A DNA stretch of 64,000 nucleotides from Herpetosiphonaceae bacterium (GTDB taxonomy: Bacteria; Chloroflexota; Chloroflexia; Chloroflexales; Kallotenuaceae), in assembly GCA_036374795.1 (NCBI GenBank), contig DASUTC010000279.1, positions 29,201 to 93,200 on the forward strand. Reading direction: 5' to 3'. This document shows positions 9,444 through 17,617 of the stretch, in pieces. Each line of letters starts with the position of its first letter. Position 1 is the first letter of the stretch. The position numbers and the translations under genes are program-made. The notes below the pieces were generated by a model, which ran no database searches, had not been told where the DNA came from, and was given only the letters and a program-made list of their open reading frames with translations.

Positions 9444-10193
9444 CTACACGTCCAACGGCCAGCGCCGGAGCGTATCCAGCCACCGCTGGTTGGTCAGATC
9501 GAAATGGACAGGAGTCACCGAAATGTAACCGTTGGCGACCGCCGCCGTATCGGTGCCCTCGGTCAGATCGCCTTCCGGCTCGCCGCCGCCGAGCCAGTAG
9601 TACGGACGACCGCGCGGATCATGGCGCACCACCAGCTCATCGCGATATACCCGCCGTCCCAGGCGCGTGATCGCCACGCCGCGAATTGGGCTATGCGGCA
9701 CGTTGACGTTCAGCACCACCTCAGGCGACAGATCATGCTCGACCGCAAGCCGGGCAAGCCTGGCGGCAAATGCCGCCGCTGGCCTGAAATCGGCATCGCG
9801 GTGCCCGTCCAGCGACACAGCGATCGACGGAATGCCCATGATCGTCCCCTCGCGCGCGGCGGCAACCGTGCCAGAATAGCTGACATCGTTGCCCAGGTTC
9901 GGCCCGATGTTAATCCCCGACACCACCAGATCGGGGCGGCGCTTCAGGATGCCGAGCAGCGACAGGGCAACACAGTCGCCGGGCGTGCCGGTGCAGACAA
10001 ATCCTTCGCGTCCGTCGGCCAGCGACACCGGATCGACGCGCAGCGGATCGAATAATGTTCGCGCTGCCGACGCGGCGCTCCAGTTGCGTTCGGGCGCAAC
10101 CACTACTGTCTCGCCGATCGTGTCGAGCGCCTGCCGGAGCGCGAGCAAGCCCGGACTTTGAATGCCATCGTCGTTTGTCACCAGAATATACAT
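9444..10193 (-). CDS. surE: 5'-nucleotidase SurE
   Basis: The protein has 249 residues, the usual length. SurE is a divalent-metal-dependent phosphatase that dephosphorylates nucleoside monophosphates, and some members also cleave short polyphosphate. The start ILVTNDDGIQSPG carries the metal-binding Asp pair, and VSGINIGPNLG and YSGTVAAAREG are the other signature segments. It lies downstream of the Pro/Thr-rich genes on the same strand, about 110 bases from the nearer one. Confidence 0.95.
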   Translation of the reverse strand: MYILVTNDDGIQSPGLLALRQALDTIGETVVVAPERNWSAASAARTLFDPLRVDPVSLADGREGFVCTGTPGDCVALSLLGILKRRPDLVVSGINIGPNLGNDVSYSGTVAAAREGTIMGIPSIAVSLDGHRDADFRPAAAFAARLARLAVEHDLSPEVVLNVNVPHSPIRGVAITRLGRRVYRDELVVRHDPRGRPYYWLGGGEPEGDLTEGTDTAAVANGYISVTPVHFDLTNQRWLDTLRRWPLDV

Positions 10194-10242
10194 GCATCAC
10201 CTCACAGCCACACAGCATACCGTTATCGCCTTAACGAAGCAA

Positions 10243-10268
10243 CAGCCACAGGGTGTATCCTGTGGCTG
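10243..10268 (-). terminator. Hairpin terminator after the Pro/Thr-rich gene
   Basis: A perfect 9-bp stem (10243-10251 with 10260-10268) has an 8-base loop. On the reverse strand it is followed by TTGCTTCGTT, a weak T tract. It would end transcription of the gene at 10301-11236 before surE. Confidence 0.5.
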
Positions 10269-10300
10269 CTTTGATCGTCGTCGCAATCATCCTGATCTGA

Positions 10301-11236
10301 TCAGTGGCATTTACGCAGCAGCCCAGCGTCATCGTCGTCGTCATCAGGGCAGGGCGTGGGCGTTGGTTTGCGCGTCGGCTCCGGCGTCGGCTCCGGCGTC
10401 GGCTCCGGCGTAGCGATAGGCGGCACGGTTGGCTGCGGCAGGATCGTCGGCAGCAGGGGCGTAAGCGTCGGGAGAATGGGTAGTCCTGTCGGCTCCGGCG
10501 TAGCGGTAGGCTGCGGTGTTGGCTCCGGCGTCGGCGGCACATACGTCGGCACCTGAGTCGGGTCAGGGGGCTGCTCGGTCGGAGCGGAGCGCGGCGGCGT
10601 GCTGGTGGGGATATGTGGCGGCGCGGGCCGCTCCTCTCTGGGCAGATCGGTCGGCGTTGGCGTCGGCATGCTTCGGCTCGGCGTCGGCGTGGGCGGCGCA
10701 GGCGCGGCGGCTGGCGGCTCTGGAACGCGCGCGCTGGTCGGCGCGGCAGGAATCTCCTCCGGCAGGGCAGAAGCCGTCACACGCGGCGGAGTCGGCGTGG
10801 GCGTTCCGCGCGTCGAGCGCTGTGGCGTGGCACTGGGACGTAGCGCCGTTGGAGTTGCGCGCCTAGCGCCAGGAGACAGAGGAGCATCCGACGGTGGCCG
10901 AACGGAAGCTGTTGGAAGCCGTTCGTCGTCGATCTGCAAAACCGGCAGCGTGGTCGGACCGCCAAAGAAATCAAGGATACGCTCGGCCATGCTTGGATCG
11001 GTCGGCGTCGGCTCCTGGTACTCCGGCGGCAGCACCGACATCGCCTCCGCAGGCACGGTCGGATGAGCCGTCGGCATGATCCAGATGATCTGGCCCTTCG
11101 GTGTAACCTGAACGCGCGAGCCGCTGGCAATTGCCCAGCCGACGGCACCGCTGATACTTAAACACATAGCTGCTGTGAGCAGATGGATGCGATACGCAGA
11201 GGCTATGCTGCTCCAACCCCTCGGCAATCGGGCCAT
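10301..11236 (-). CDS. Membrane-anchored Pro/Thr-rich protein (paralogue A)
   Basis: The protein has 311 residues. The second in-frame ATG (11236) is chosen because GGAAGG lies six bases before it and abuts the first ATG. An N-terminal hydrophobic helix (about 15-35) is followed by a short conserved segment (PKGQIIWIMPTAHPT), a long Pro/Thr/Ala/Ser-rich low-complexity region with PTPTP and EPTPEPT runs, and an acidic Cys-containing tail, CPDDDDDDAGLLRKCH. It looks like a single-pass protein with an extended extracellular stalk. Its paralogue lies immediately upstream at 11496-12593 and shares the N-terminal layout and the C-x-D...L-x-K-C tail. Function unknown. Confidence 0.7.
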   Translation of the reverse strand: MARLPRGWSSIASAYRIHLLTAAMCLSISGAVGWAIASGSRVQVTPKGQIIWIMPTAHPTVPAEAMSVLPPEYQEPTPTDPSMAERILDFFGGPTTLPVLQIDDERLPTASVRPPSDAPLSPGARRATPTALRPSATPQRSTRGTPTPTPPRVTASALPEEIPAAPTSARVPEPPAAAPAPPTPTPSRSMPTPTPTDLPREERPAPPHIPTSTPPRSAPTEQPPDPTQVPTYVPPTPEPTPQPTATPEPTGLPILPTLTPLLPTILPQPTVPPIATPEPTPEPTPEPTRKPTPTPCPDDDDDDAGLLRKCH

Positions 11237-11495
11237 GTCCATCCTTCCGGTCTAGCTCAGGATCACGGCGCATCTTCGGAAAACAGCCGCTTCTGCATCA
11301 GGAAGGGACATTGTGGGGAGTCCCCCACCCCGGCCTGTCGGCGCACGAGGAAGCATCCGTGTGGCCCGGTGGGTGTATGCGGGATGGGTGCGGGCAGTTG
11401 CCGTATTGTAGAAGACGCGCTAGAGCATGTCAATGCTCACACAACAATCCGATCTAGATGGCAGATCATGGCTGCTGTGATGGTCCGACCCGACA

Positions 11496-12593
11496 TTATT
11501 TACACTTCTTCAAGGGACCCGCGCTACCGCCCCGATCGTGTGGACACGGCGTTGGCTCCGGCGTTGGCTCCGGCGTTGGCTCCGGCGGCACTTCGGTCGG
11601 CGCGGCGGTTGGTTCGGGCGGCACCGCGGTCGGCGCGGCGGTCGGCTCCGGCGGCACCTCGGTTGGTGCAACTGTCGGCGGCAGATCCGTCGGCGCGGCG
11701 GTTGGTTCGGGCGGCGCGGTGGGCACTGCCGTCGGCGGCAGATCCGTCGGCCTTGGCGTCTTGGTCGGCCTTGGCGTCTTGGTCGGCTCCGGCTGCCTGG
11801 TTGGCGTTGGCTCCGGCGGCACCGCGGTCGGCACGGCAGTTGGTTTCGGCAGCGGCGTGACCGGCGCGGGTGGTAGCGGGCTAGATGTTGGCGGCACACG
11901 CGGCGGTGCTGCGGTCGAGCTTGGCACGGCGGTAGCGGTGCGCGGCGGCGCAGGTGCCGGGCGCTGTGGATCGGATGGCTGCTCCCGAACGGGCGTGGCG
12001 GACCACACTGGCGTAGCGGTGCGCGTCGTCTGAGGAGGTGGGAGAACATGCGACGGCGTTGGGCTTCTGGACGGCAGCGCGGTTGCTGTCGATTGCCTGC
12101 GCGGCGTGGGCGTCGCCGCACGGCGGGGCGTCGCCGATGGAGTGAGGCGCGCAGGCTGTCTGCCAGAGCCGGAGGTTGGCGTGACGGTCGGGCTGGTAGC
12201 TATCGCCGCTCGGCTGCGGGTCGGCGTTGCCATCGGCCCGGCTGCTCTGCGCGACGTAGGACCGACGATCAGCTCAGGCGGGGCCTCAATGGGCGGCGCG
12301 GATGGACCCGGCCCGAAGCCAAAGAAGTCGAGCACGGCGGCGGTGATGCCGGGCTGCGAGGTTGGAGGAGCAATCGTCTCAGCGCGCCCTACGACAGCAG
12401 CGCCAGGCTGAGGCAGCGTGGTGGGCGCGCCTGTCGGCTCGATCCAGACCAGCTTACCGTCGGGCGCGATCGTCGTGCTGCTGGAAACATTCCAGCCGAC
12501 AGCGCCGCTGACCAGCAGGCACAGCCCCAGCAGCGCAAGCTGCAAGCGCTGCTGGGGGAGTATCTGGCGCCAGATCACAAGCAGCCGCTCCAT
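11496..12593 (-). CDS. Membrane-anchored Pro/Thr-rich protein (paralogue B)
   Basis: The protein has 365 residues. The start at 12593 is supported by AGGAGG six bases upstream, the same ribosome-binding-site/ATG/ATG arrangement as in paralogue A. The N-terminal helix (LALLGLCLLVSGAVGW) is followed by PDGKLVWIEPTGAPT, and then by about 280 residues dominated by Pro, Thr, Ala and Glu with PPEPTAAPT-like repeats of varying length. The tail is CPHDRGGSAGPLKKCK. The repetitive DNA probably changes length by slippage. The protein is likely surface-exposed; no enzymatic domain is visible. Confidence 0.7.
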   Translation of the reverse strand: MERLLVIWRQILPQQRLQLALLGLCLLVSGAVGWNVSSSTTIAPDGKLVWIEPTGAPTTLPQPGAAVVGRAETIAPPTSQPGITAAVLDFFGFGPGPSAPPIEAPPELIVGPTSRRAAGPMATPTRSRAAIATSPTVTPTSGSGRQPARLTPSATPRRAATPTPRRQSTATALPSRSPTPSHVLPPPQTTRTATPVWSATPVREQPSDPQRPAPAPPRTATAVPSSTAAPPRVPPTSSPLPPAPVTPLPKPTAVPTAVPPEPTPTRQPEPTKTPRPTKTPRPTDLPPTAVPTAPPEPTAAPTDLPPTVAPTEVPPEPTAAPTAVPPEPTAAPTEVPPEPTPEPTPEPTPCPHDRGGSAGPLKKCK

Positions 12594-12793
12594 CTCCATC
12601 CTCCTGAAGGCACCATGCACCGGTGTCTTCTATAGCCCGATGGAAAGATGGCATCAACAGAGGGGGCATCGTTTGGTCCGACCATTGTATAGGCGCAGCT
12701 ACGCTCCTGTCAATCGGAATATGCTGTTCTCCTGCCGGACGCATACGGCAGGTTGATACCATCACGGTTGGAAGTTGGGGTGTCGATGCGCGG

Positions 12794-13357
12794 CTACCAC
12801 ACGCTGCCGCTGCGCCAGTCGACGCTGAGAGGACGGGTCAGATCGAGATCTGCCGGTGTTCGCGGCAAGCGCAGGATCATCACGATCTCTTCGGGCGTGT
12901 GCTGAATGCCGCGAGACGTGCGCACATAGAGCGGACCCTGCCAGACTTCCCAGCCCAGGCGACGATAAAAGCTGACTCGCGAGGTGGAGAGCGCGGCGAT
13001 GTCGTAGTCTTGAATACGCGCCGCAAGCTGCTGCATCACCAGGCTGCCGACGCCCTGGCCCTGATACGCTGGCGCTATCGCCACCGCGTCGACATACGCC
13101 GTGCGCAAAAGCGCCTGTCCCTGCGGCTCAAGCCAGCGCGTCATCCACGTTGCATGGCCGATCATCAGATCGTCGAGGAGCACGAGCAGGTGCGAGGAGG
13201 TAAGCGGGACAAGATCGAAGAGCGGGGCGAAATCCTGCGCAAAGGCCGCGCCGCACAGCTCGATGATCGCCGTACGCTGCGCCGCGCCGATCTGCCTGGT
13301 AGCGACGACCTCGACGCTCAGCCGGTCAAGCATGTCGGCTCTTTTCTTCTCGCTCAT
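12794..13357 (-). CDS. GNAT acetyltransferase of the aminoglycoside 2'-N-acetyltransferase AAC(2')-I type
   Basis: The protein has 187 residues from the ATG at 13357, which has GGGAGG seven bases upstream. The GNAT acetyl-CoA loop is visible as VAIAPAYQGQGVGSLV. The second half follows AAC(2')-I closely: ALSTSRVSFYRRLGWEVWQGP, then RTSRGIQHTPEE, and the C-terminal DWRSGSVW, which parallels the DWRAGDVW end of the mycobacterial enzyme as I recall it. Family members acetylate the 2'-amino group of aminoglycosides, though chromosomal versions may have another native substrate. It is a lone gene on the reverse strand. Confidence 0.75.
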   Translation of the reverse strand: MSEKKRADMLDRLSVEVVATRQIGAAQRTAIIELCGAAFAQDFAPLFDLVPLTSSHLLVLLDDLMIGHATWMTRWLEPQGQALLRTAYVDAVAIAPAYQGQGVGSLVMQQLAARIQDYDIAALSTSRVSFYRRLGWEVWQGPLYVRTSRGIQHTPEEIVMILRLPRTPADLDLTRPLSVDWRSGSVW

Positions 13358-13577
13358 CGGTCCGCCTCCCAGCACTGCCCATCCCTCATCTGTGCAACGT
13401 CGCGGACCGTGCTTGGTTTGACGCAGGGGTGATCCGACGGCAGAGCGCCGAGCTACTACCTGTCGATGGTATCGAGCATGCTACTGTAGGCGTCAAGCGC
13501 AACTTGTGGATCGAGCCGTGCAATGGCGGGCGCTCAGAATGCGCAGCAGCATGCGGCTGGGTGAAGCAATCGATGAA

Positions 13578-13674
13578 TGGCGAGAGCGCGTGGGAGTCGA
13601 ACCCACCGGCGAGGCTCGTCACCCCGCCCAACCGTTTTGAAGACGGCGACCAGCACCGGCCAACACCCGCTCTC
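13578..13674 (-). tRNA. selC: tRNA-Sec(UCA), selenocysteine tRNA
   Basis: On the reverse strand a 97-base sequence folds as a selenocysteine tRNA. It has an elongated acceptor (GAGAGCG/CGCTCTC, with a possible eighth position mismatched), a D arm with a CGGT loop, an anticodon stem GCCGT/ACGGT and the loop CTTCAAA giving UCA. A seven-pair variable arm (GGCGGGG/CCTCGCC) and a T arm GTGGG-TTCGACT-CCCAC follow. The discriminator is G and a CCA end is encoded at 13580-13578. The long variable arm and UCA anticodon separate it from tRNA-Ser and tRNA-Leu. It implies UGA recoding somewhere in the genome; selA, selB and selD are not in this window. Confidence 0.93.
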
Positions 13675-13726
13675 GTACATCATGCTACCGAATGCCGCGC
13701 GCCGCGTCAAGGGCGGCGGGACGGCG

Positions 13727-14458
13727 TCAGTGGAAGGATAGATTATATTGCTGCTGCCACTCGACGACCGCATGATTGAGCTGCTCGCGCGCCAAGTAGC
13801 CGCAGCGTACCAGGACATCGCCGAGCAGCACGCGGTGGCCTTTGCGCTTCAGATCGGCCTGCTGTGCCAATCCCTGATGCAGTTGAGCGCGCGTGACCAG
13901 CCCACGGCGAACGAGATACTCGCCGATCTGCATCGTGACGCCCTCGGTCGTCGGCAGCGTTTCGATCTGCGTGGCGACGGCAGCCTCAAGCTGCTGAGGC
14001 CGAACGAGCTTCATGCGCAGCAGAACCTCGCCCAGGCGCAGGGGCTTTTTCTTGCGGGCCAGACGAGCCTGCTCCTTGAGCGCCGCATCGAGCTGCTGCT
14101 GCGTGATCACGCGCGCCTCGACCAGCGCCTCGCCGAGCATGTAGCGCCGCTGCGGCGTGGACGGCGGCGGTGCCGCTGTCTGAGGCCGGAGCACGGCGGC
14201 CTCCTCCAGCAGCAAGCGAATGTTGAGCACATCGCGCGCCTCTTGCGCCTGCTTGTGGTGGGGGTTGATCGTGAGCAGATGATCGATACAGCGCAAGGCT
14301 TGCTCGACAGTAGGCATCACATGGCTGAGCCAAAGCCAGGCGGCCTCGTTTCGGGGGTCGTGCTTGAGTACACGGATGAAACAAACCCGCGCCTGCTCTT
14401 TGTCGCCGGCGCGCGTTGCGGCGATACCAGCCTGCAAATCAGCCGTAGCTAGGTCCAT
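13727..14458 (-). CDS. TPR protein with four MshEN-like (GspE N-terminal) repeats
   Basis: The protein has 243 residues. The N-terminal 75 form TPR-like helices (DKEQARVCFIRVLKHDPRNEAAWLWLS). Four copies of a motif of the form L-G-[ED]-x-L-[VL]...[QL]-L follow: LGEALVEARVITQQQLDAAL, LGEVLLRMKLVRPQQLEAA, IGEYLVRRGLVTRAQLHQGL and LGDVLVRCGYLAREQLNHAV. Repeats of this kind occur in the N-terminal domain of type II secretion and pilus ATPases, where some bind c-di-GMP, and in DUF4388/PatA-type regulators. The DUF4388 protein at 41319 contains two more. It is probably a regulatory scaffold; its partner is unknown. Confidence 0.6.
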   Translation of the reverse strand: MDLATADLQAGIAATRAGDKEQARVCFIRVLKHDPRNEAAWLWLSHVMPTVEQALRCIDHLLTINPHHKQAQEARDVLNIRLLLEEAAVLRPQTAAPPPSTPQRRYMLGEALVEARVITQQQLDAALKEQARLARKKKPLRLGEVLLRMKLVRPQQLEAAVATQIETLPTTEGVTMQIGEYLVRRGLVTRAQLHQGLAQQADLKRKGHRVLLGDVLVRCGYLAREQLNHAVVEWQQQYNLSFH

Positions 14459-14620
14459 AGGTTAGGACACTCCTCTGGCAGGAGATAGTTGATGAAGATG
14501 ATCTAGTATACTACATAAGGGCCACTCCGTGGAGTCGCGCTGCCGATGGGAGATCCGGCCTACCGGCGATCTGGACCATGCGCCCTTGTTCAGGGCGCGC
14601 AATTGCGTCAAAAAGACGTG

Positions 14621-14629
14621 TGCTATAAT
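14621..14629 (+). promoter_or_regulatory. Extended -10 promoter upstream of the 14662 gene
   Basis: TGC-TATAAT at 14621-14629 is a perfect extended -10 element. A TTGCGT at 14603-14608 is spaced 15 bases away, which is short for a -35. It lies 33 bases before the start codon. Confidence 0.55.
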
Positions 14630-14661
14630 GCGCGCGTCGCGCCGAAATAAGGAGCATCGTG

Positions 14662-15777
14662 ATGCCCAGCCACTTCCCCGATGGCTTACCGGCTGTTTTA
14701 CCTGCAACCGTAGCTCAGATCCAGCGTCGTTTACCCGCGCCAGGCGACATCACGGTTCGCGTCGGTAGCCGGATCGAGCCGGACGATCCGATTGGACAGG
14801 CCATCGTGCCACAGTCCGCCGTGTTTGTTGACATCGCCAGCGCGCTAGGGATCGAGGCGCAGGCCGTGCCGCGCGCGATGCGCCGGAAAGTTGGCGAGCG
14901 CGTGGCGCCCCAGCAGGTCTTAGCCAAGCGCCGCCGCCGCAAATGTATGGCGCCCCAGGCAGGCACGCTCAGCGCCGTTGACGCCGAAACCGGCTACGCG
15001 ATCATCACGCCCGATCCGGTTCCCGTCACCTTAACCGCATCGGTGCGCGGCTATGTTGCCGATGTGATGCCCGGACGAAGCGCGCTGATCGAAACACCGG
15101 CGGCGATGATTCAGGGCGTCTTTGGGATCGGCGGCGAACAGTTCGGCGTGCTGCGTCTGCTTGTCACCGATCGCCACGACATCATCACGCCCGACATGAT
15201 CGACGCGCGCAGCGCGTACGCCCTGATCATCGGCGGCGCTGGCATTACCGCCGAGGCGCTGCGTAAAGCGCAGCAGGAGCAGGTGCGCGGCGTGATCGTC
15301 GGCAGCATCGAGCAATCGGAGGTCAGAGCGTTTCTCGGCGGCGCGCTCCCCGACGATTGGTACGCCTACGGGCAGCAGCGGGGCGGCACGCCATCGACGC
15401 CGACCGTCCTCGTCACCGAAGGGTTTGGCGCGCATCCGATGGCCGAGCCGCTCTTCGATCTGCTGACGCGCTACGATCGACAAGAGGCGTTTCTCGACGG
15501 GTGTACCACGCTCTTGCCGCCGCTGCAACGTCCACGGCTGGTAATTCCGCTGCCGCGCTTGCAGGGCGGGCAAGACCCGACACAGCCGCAAGCGCTACGC
15601 GTGGGATCGATCGTGCGGCTGGTGGACGAGCGGCATATGGGCATGATCGGGCGGGTCCAGGCGCTTAGCGCGCAGGGCCAGTTGCCATCCGGCCTGCGCA
15701 CGCCGATCGCGACCGTGCAGGTGAGCGAGGCGGAGCGGATTGTTGTGCCACAAACAGCGATCGAAGTGATTGGTTAA
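14662..15777 (+). CDS. Conserved hypothetical protein with C-terminal KOW-like segment
   Basis: The protein has 371 residues from the ATG at 14662, seven bases after AAGGAG; an adjacent GTG is too close. No enzyme family is recognised. Alternating short beta strands and Gly turns dominate. The middle (ARSAYALIIGGAGITAEALRKA, then VRGVIVGSIEQSEVRAFLGG) looks like a Rossmann-like alpha/beta core, and the end (GSIVRLVDERHMGMIGRVQAL) resembles a KOW or SH3-like barrel. The next gene, a sensor kinase, begins three bases after its stop, so the two are almost certainly co-transcribed and this protein may act in the same signalling path. Confidence 0.6.
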   Translation: MPSHFPDGLPAVLPATVAQIQRRLPAPGDITVRVGSRIEPDDPIGQAIVPQSAVFVDIASALGIEAQAVPRAMRRKVGERVAPQQVLAKRRRRKCMAPQAGTLSAVDAETGYAIITPDPVPVTLTASVRGYVADVMPGRSALIETPAAMIQGVFGIGGEQFGVLRLLVTDRHDIITPDMIDARSAYALIIGGAGITAEALRKAQQEQVRGVIVGSIEQSEVRAFLGGALPDDWYAYGQQRGGTPSTPTVLVTEGFGAHPMAEPLFDLLTRYDRQEAFLDGCTTLLPPLQRPRLVIPLPRLQGGQDPTQPQALRVGSIVRLVDERHMGMIGRVQALSAQGQLPSGLRTPIATVQVSEAERIVVPQTAIEVIG

Positions 15778-15780
15778 GGA

Positions 15781-17361
15781 ATGCCAGCCGCACCACCGCA
15801 AACAGCACTGCCTGCATTCGATGTCGAACAGCCACGGATTCTGGTTGTGGATGACGATCCGTTTGTCTGTACGGTGGTGCGCAAAACCCTAAGCCGCGAT
15901 CAGTATCGGGTCGAGACAGTCACCCGTCCAGAGGTCGCGCTGCAACGCCTGGCCGCCGAGCCCTTCGATCTGCTGCTGACCGACATCAGCATGCCCGAAA
16001 TCAACGGATTGGAGCTTGCCGAGCGGGCACGGGCGCAGCACGCCTCGCTGGGCATCGTGGTCATGACCGGCTACGGCTCGTTCGACAACATCAGCCGGGC
16101 CGTGCGTACCGGCATTGCCGACTTCATCACCAAGCCGTTCGACATCGAGGAGCTGCGCCTGACGGTCGCGCGGGCGCTGGAGCGGCAGCGGCTGCAACGC
16201 AACAACGTTCGGCTACAAACGCTTGTCAAGGTCTTTGAGTACAGCCAGACGATCAACAGCACGCTGGACCTCGACGCGCTCTATCACATCGTCATCGATA
16301 TTGTCCGGCGCGAGACGGGCGCAACTGCGGTGATGATCTGGATCGCCGACGAGCAAGATCCCTGCGTCGCGGCCTCCGGCATTGACGCCGATCAGTTGAG
16401 CGCGGTCGAGGATCTGGCCCGGCACGTCTTTGCGACCGCGCAGGTCCCCAGCGCGCAGCACGGCATGCCGATCGCGCCGGGCCGGACCGGCAAAGGGGCG
16501 GTCATGGCGCTGCCGCTGGCCGTTCACGACGAGCGGCTCGGCGTCTTAGTGGCGGCGTATGACGACGGGCAGAAGGCAGCGCTGGCCGAGCTGCTGGCGA
16601 TCATTGCCAATCAAACATCGCTGGCGATCCGCAACGCGCGCCAGTTTGCGGCGCTGCGAGAGCTCGATCATCTCAAGAGCGAATTCATCGGCATCGCATC
16701 GCACGAGCTGCGCACGCCACTCTCGCTTGTGCTGGGCTATAGCTCGCTGCTGCGGCAGTACCTTCAGAGCCACGAGAGCGGCTACTTACAGCAGGTGCTC
16801 AAGGGCGCGCACCGCATCAGCGACATCGTCGACGATCTGGTCAACCTGCGCCAGTCCGATCTCCAGCAGATGACGCTCGATCTGACGGTCTTCGATGTCT
16901 GGGAGATGCTGCGGGAAACCGTCGCGGAGCTACGGGCGCTCGCCAACGAGCGCGAGATCCCACTCCATCTGCAACACCCATCGGAGCCGCTGCTGATCCG
17001 GGCTGATCGCGATAAAATAACCTTAGCGCTGGCGAATCTGGTCGATAATGCGCTGAAGTTTAACAGACCTGGAGGTTCAGTCACGATCATAGGCACGTAC
17101 GCCGCCACCAACCGACGAGAGGTACGAATCGACGTATGCGATACCGGTATCGGCATTACGCAGCGTGATCTGTCGCGGATCTTTGAGCGTTTTTACCAGA
17201 CTGCCCCGTCGATCACCCGCATTCGGAATGGCATGGGCATCGGTCTAGCGATCACCAAAAGCTTCGTCGAAGTGCATGGCGGGCGGGTGCAGGTGGAGAG
17301 CACACCAGGGCGGGGCAGCACCTTCCATGTGTACCTGCCGGTCGCTCCACCGGATGGCTAG
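15781..17361 (+). CDS. Hybrid receiver-GAF-histidine kinase
   Basis: The protein has 526 residues. An N-terminal receiver (about 18-135) has acidic residues D24-D26, phospho-acceptor D68 and KPF near 120. A GAF-like domain (about 150-290) includes a metal- or ligand-suited core, and the HisKA helix has H308 in SHELRTP. The HATPase_c domain shows LVDNALKFNRPGG (N box), DTGIGI (G1) and GMGIGLAI (G2). There are no membrane helices, so it is a cytoplasmic kinase whose receiver could take input from another kinase. The AAGGA before the ATG overlaps the stop of the previous gene. A receiver-like/roadblock protein lies about 250 bases downstream. Confidence 0.9.
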   Translation: MPAAPPQTALPAFDVEQPRILVVDDDPFVCTVVRKTLSRDQYRVETVTRPEVALQRLAAEPFDLLLTDISMPEINGLELAERARAQHASLGIVVMTGYGSFDNISRAVRTGIADFITKPFDIEELRLTVARALERQRLQRNNVRLQTLVKVFEYSQTINSTLDLDALYHIVIDIVRRETGATAVMIWIADEQDPCVAASGIDADQLSAVEDLARHVFATAQVPSAQHGMPIAPGRTGKGAVMALPLAVHDERLGVLVAAYDDGQKAALAELLAIIANQTSLAIRNARQFAALRELDHLKSEFIGIASHELRTPLSLVLGYSSLLRQYLQSHESGYLQQVLKGAHRISDIVDDLVNLRQSDLQQMTLDLTVFDVWEMLRETVAELRALANEREIPLHLQHPSEPLLIRADRDKITLALANLVDNALKFNRPGGSVTIIGTYAATNRREVRIDVCDTGIGITQRDLSRIFERFYQTAPSITRIRNGMGIGLAITKSFVEVHGGRVQVESTPGRGSTFHVYLPVAPPDG

Positions 17362-17391
17362 ACTCCTCCACGTCATTCAATCAGGAGCTAC

Positions 17392-17434
17392 GCGGTGGGC
17401 TGCACGCCTGCGGCAGAGCGGTACCGCCTTTTTT
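17392..17434 (+). terminator. Probable terminator after the hybrid kinase
   Basis: GCGGT (17392-17396) pairs with ACCGC (17423-17427) around GC-rich inner pairing, and six T residues follow at 17429-17434. The inner stem is imperfect. Confidence 0.45.
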
Positions 17435-17437
17435 GTG

Positions 17438-17535
17438 TATGTCGTTTCGCGCTAGTGCGGCGTCGGACCTGAGGGATTTGGGGATCTCCCCCAACAGGCT
17501 CCTTAGATTCTGCGCCAGCAGTGCGAAACGACATA
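17438..17535. repeat. 98-bp palindromic MITE-like element
   Basis: Perfect 13-bp terminal inverted repeats (TATGTCGTTTCGC at 17438-17450, complement at 17523-17535) flank an interior that is itself an imperfect palindrome, centred on GGGGATCTCCCCC. The whole element can fold into one long hairpin. It carries no coding potential and sits between the kinase and roadblock genes. Confidence 0.55.
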
Positions 17536-17617
17536 TTTCTGGATCGTACCTTGCTGCCGTAGGCTTGGATTCCATGCCTGGCAGCGCCACTACGTAAGTT
17601 TAAGCATAGGTGTGTAC

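Noticed and set aside
10301..12593. Possible CRISPR or tandem-repeat array in the Pro/Thr-rich genes
   Set aside because: The repeats are in-frame codon repeats (PTPTP-like) without constant spacers; no CRISPR array was seen anywhere in the window.
12623..13432. Forward reading frame of 269 codons opposite the acetyltransferase
   Set aside because: It is a shadow of the reverse-strand GNAT gene and shows no protein family features.
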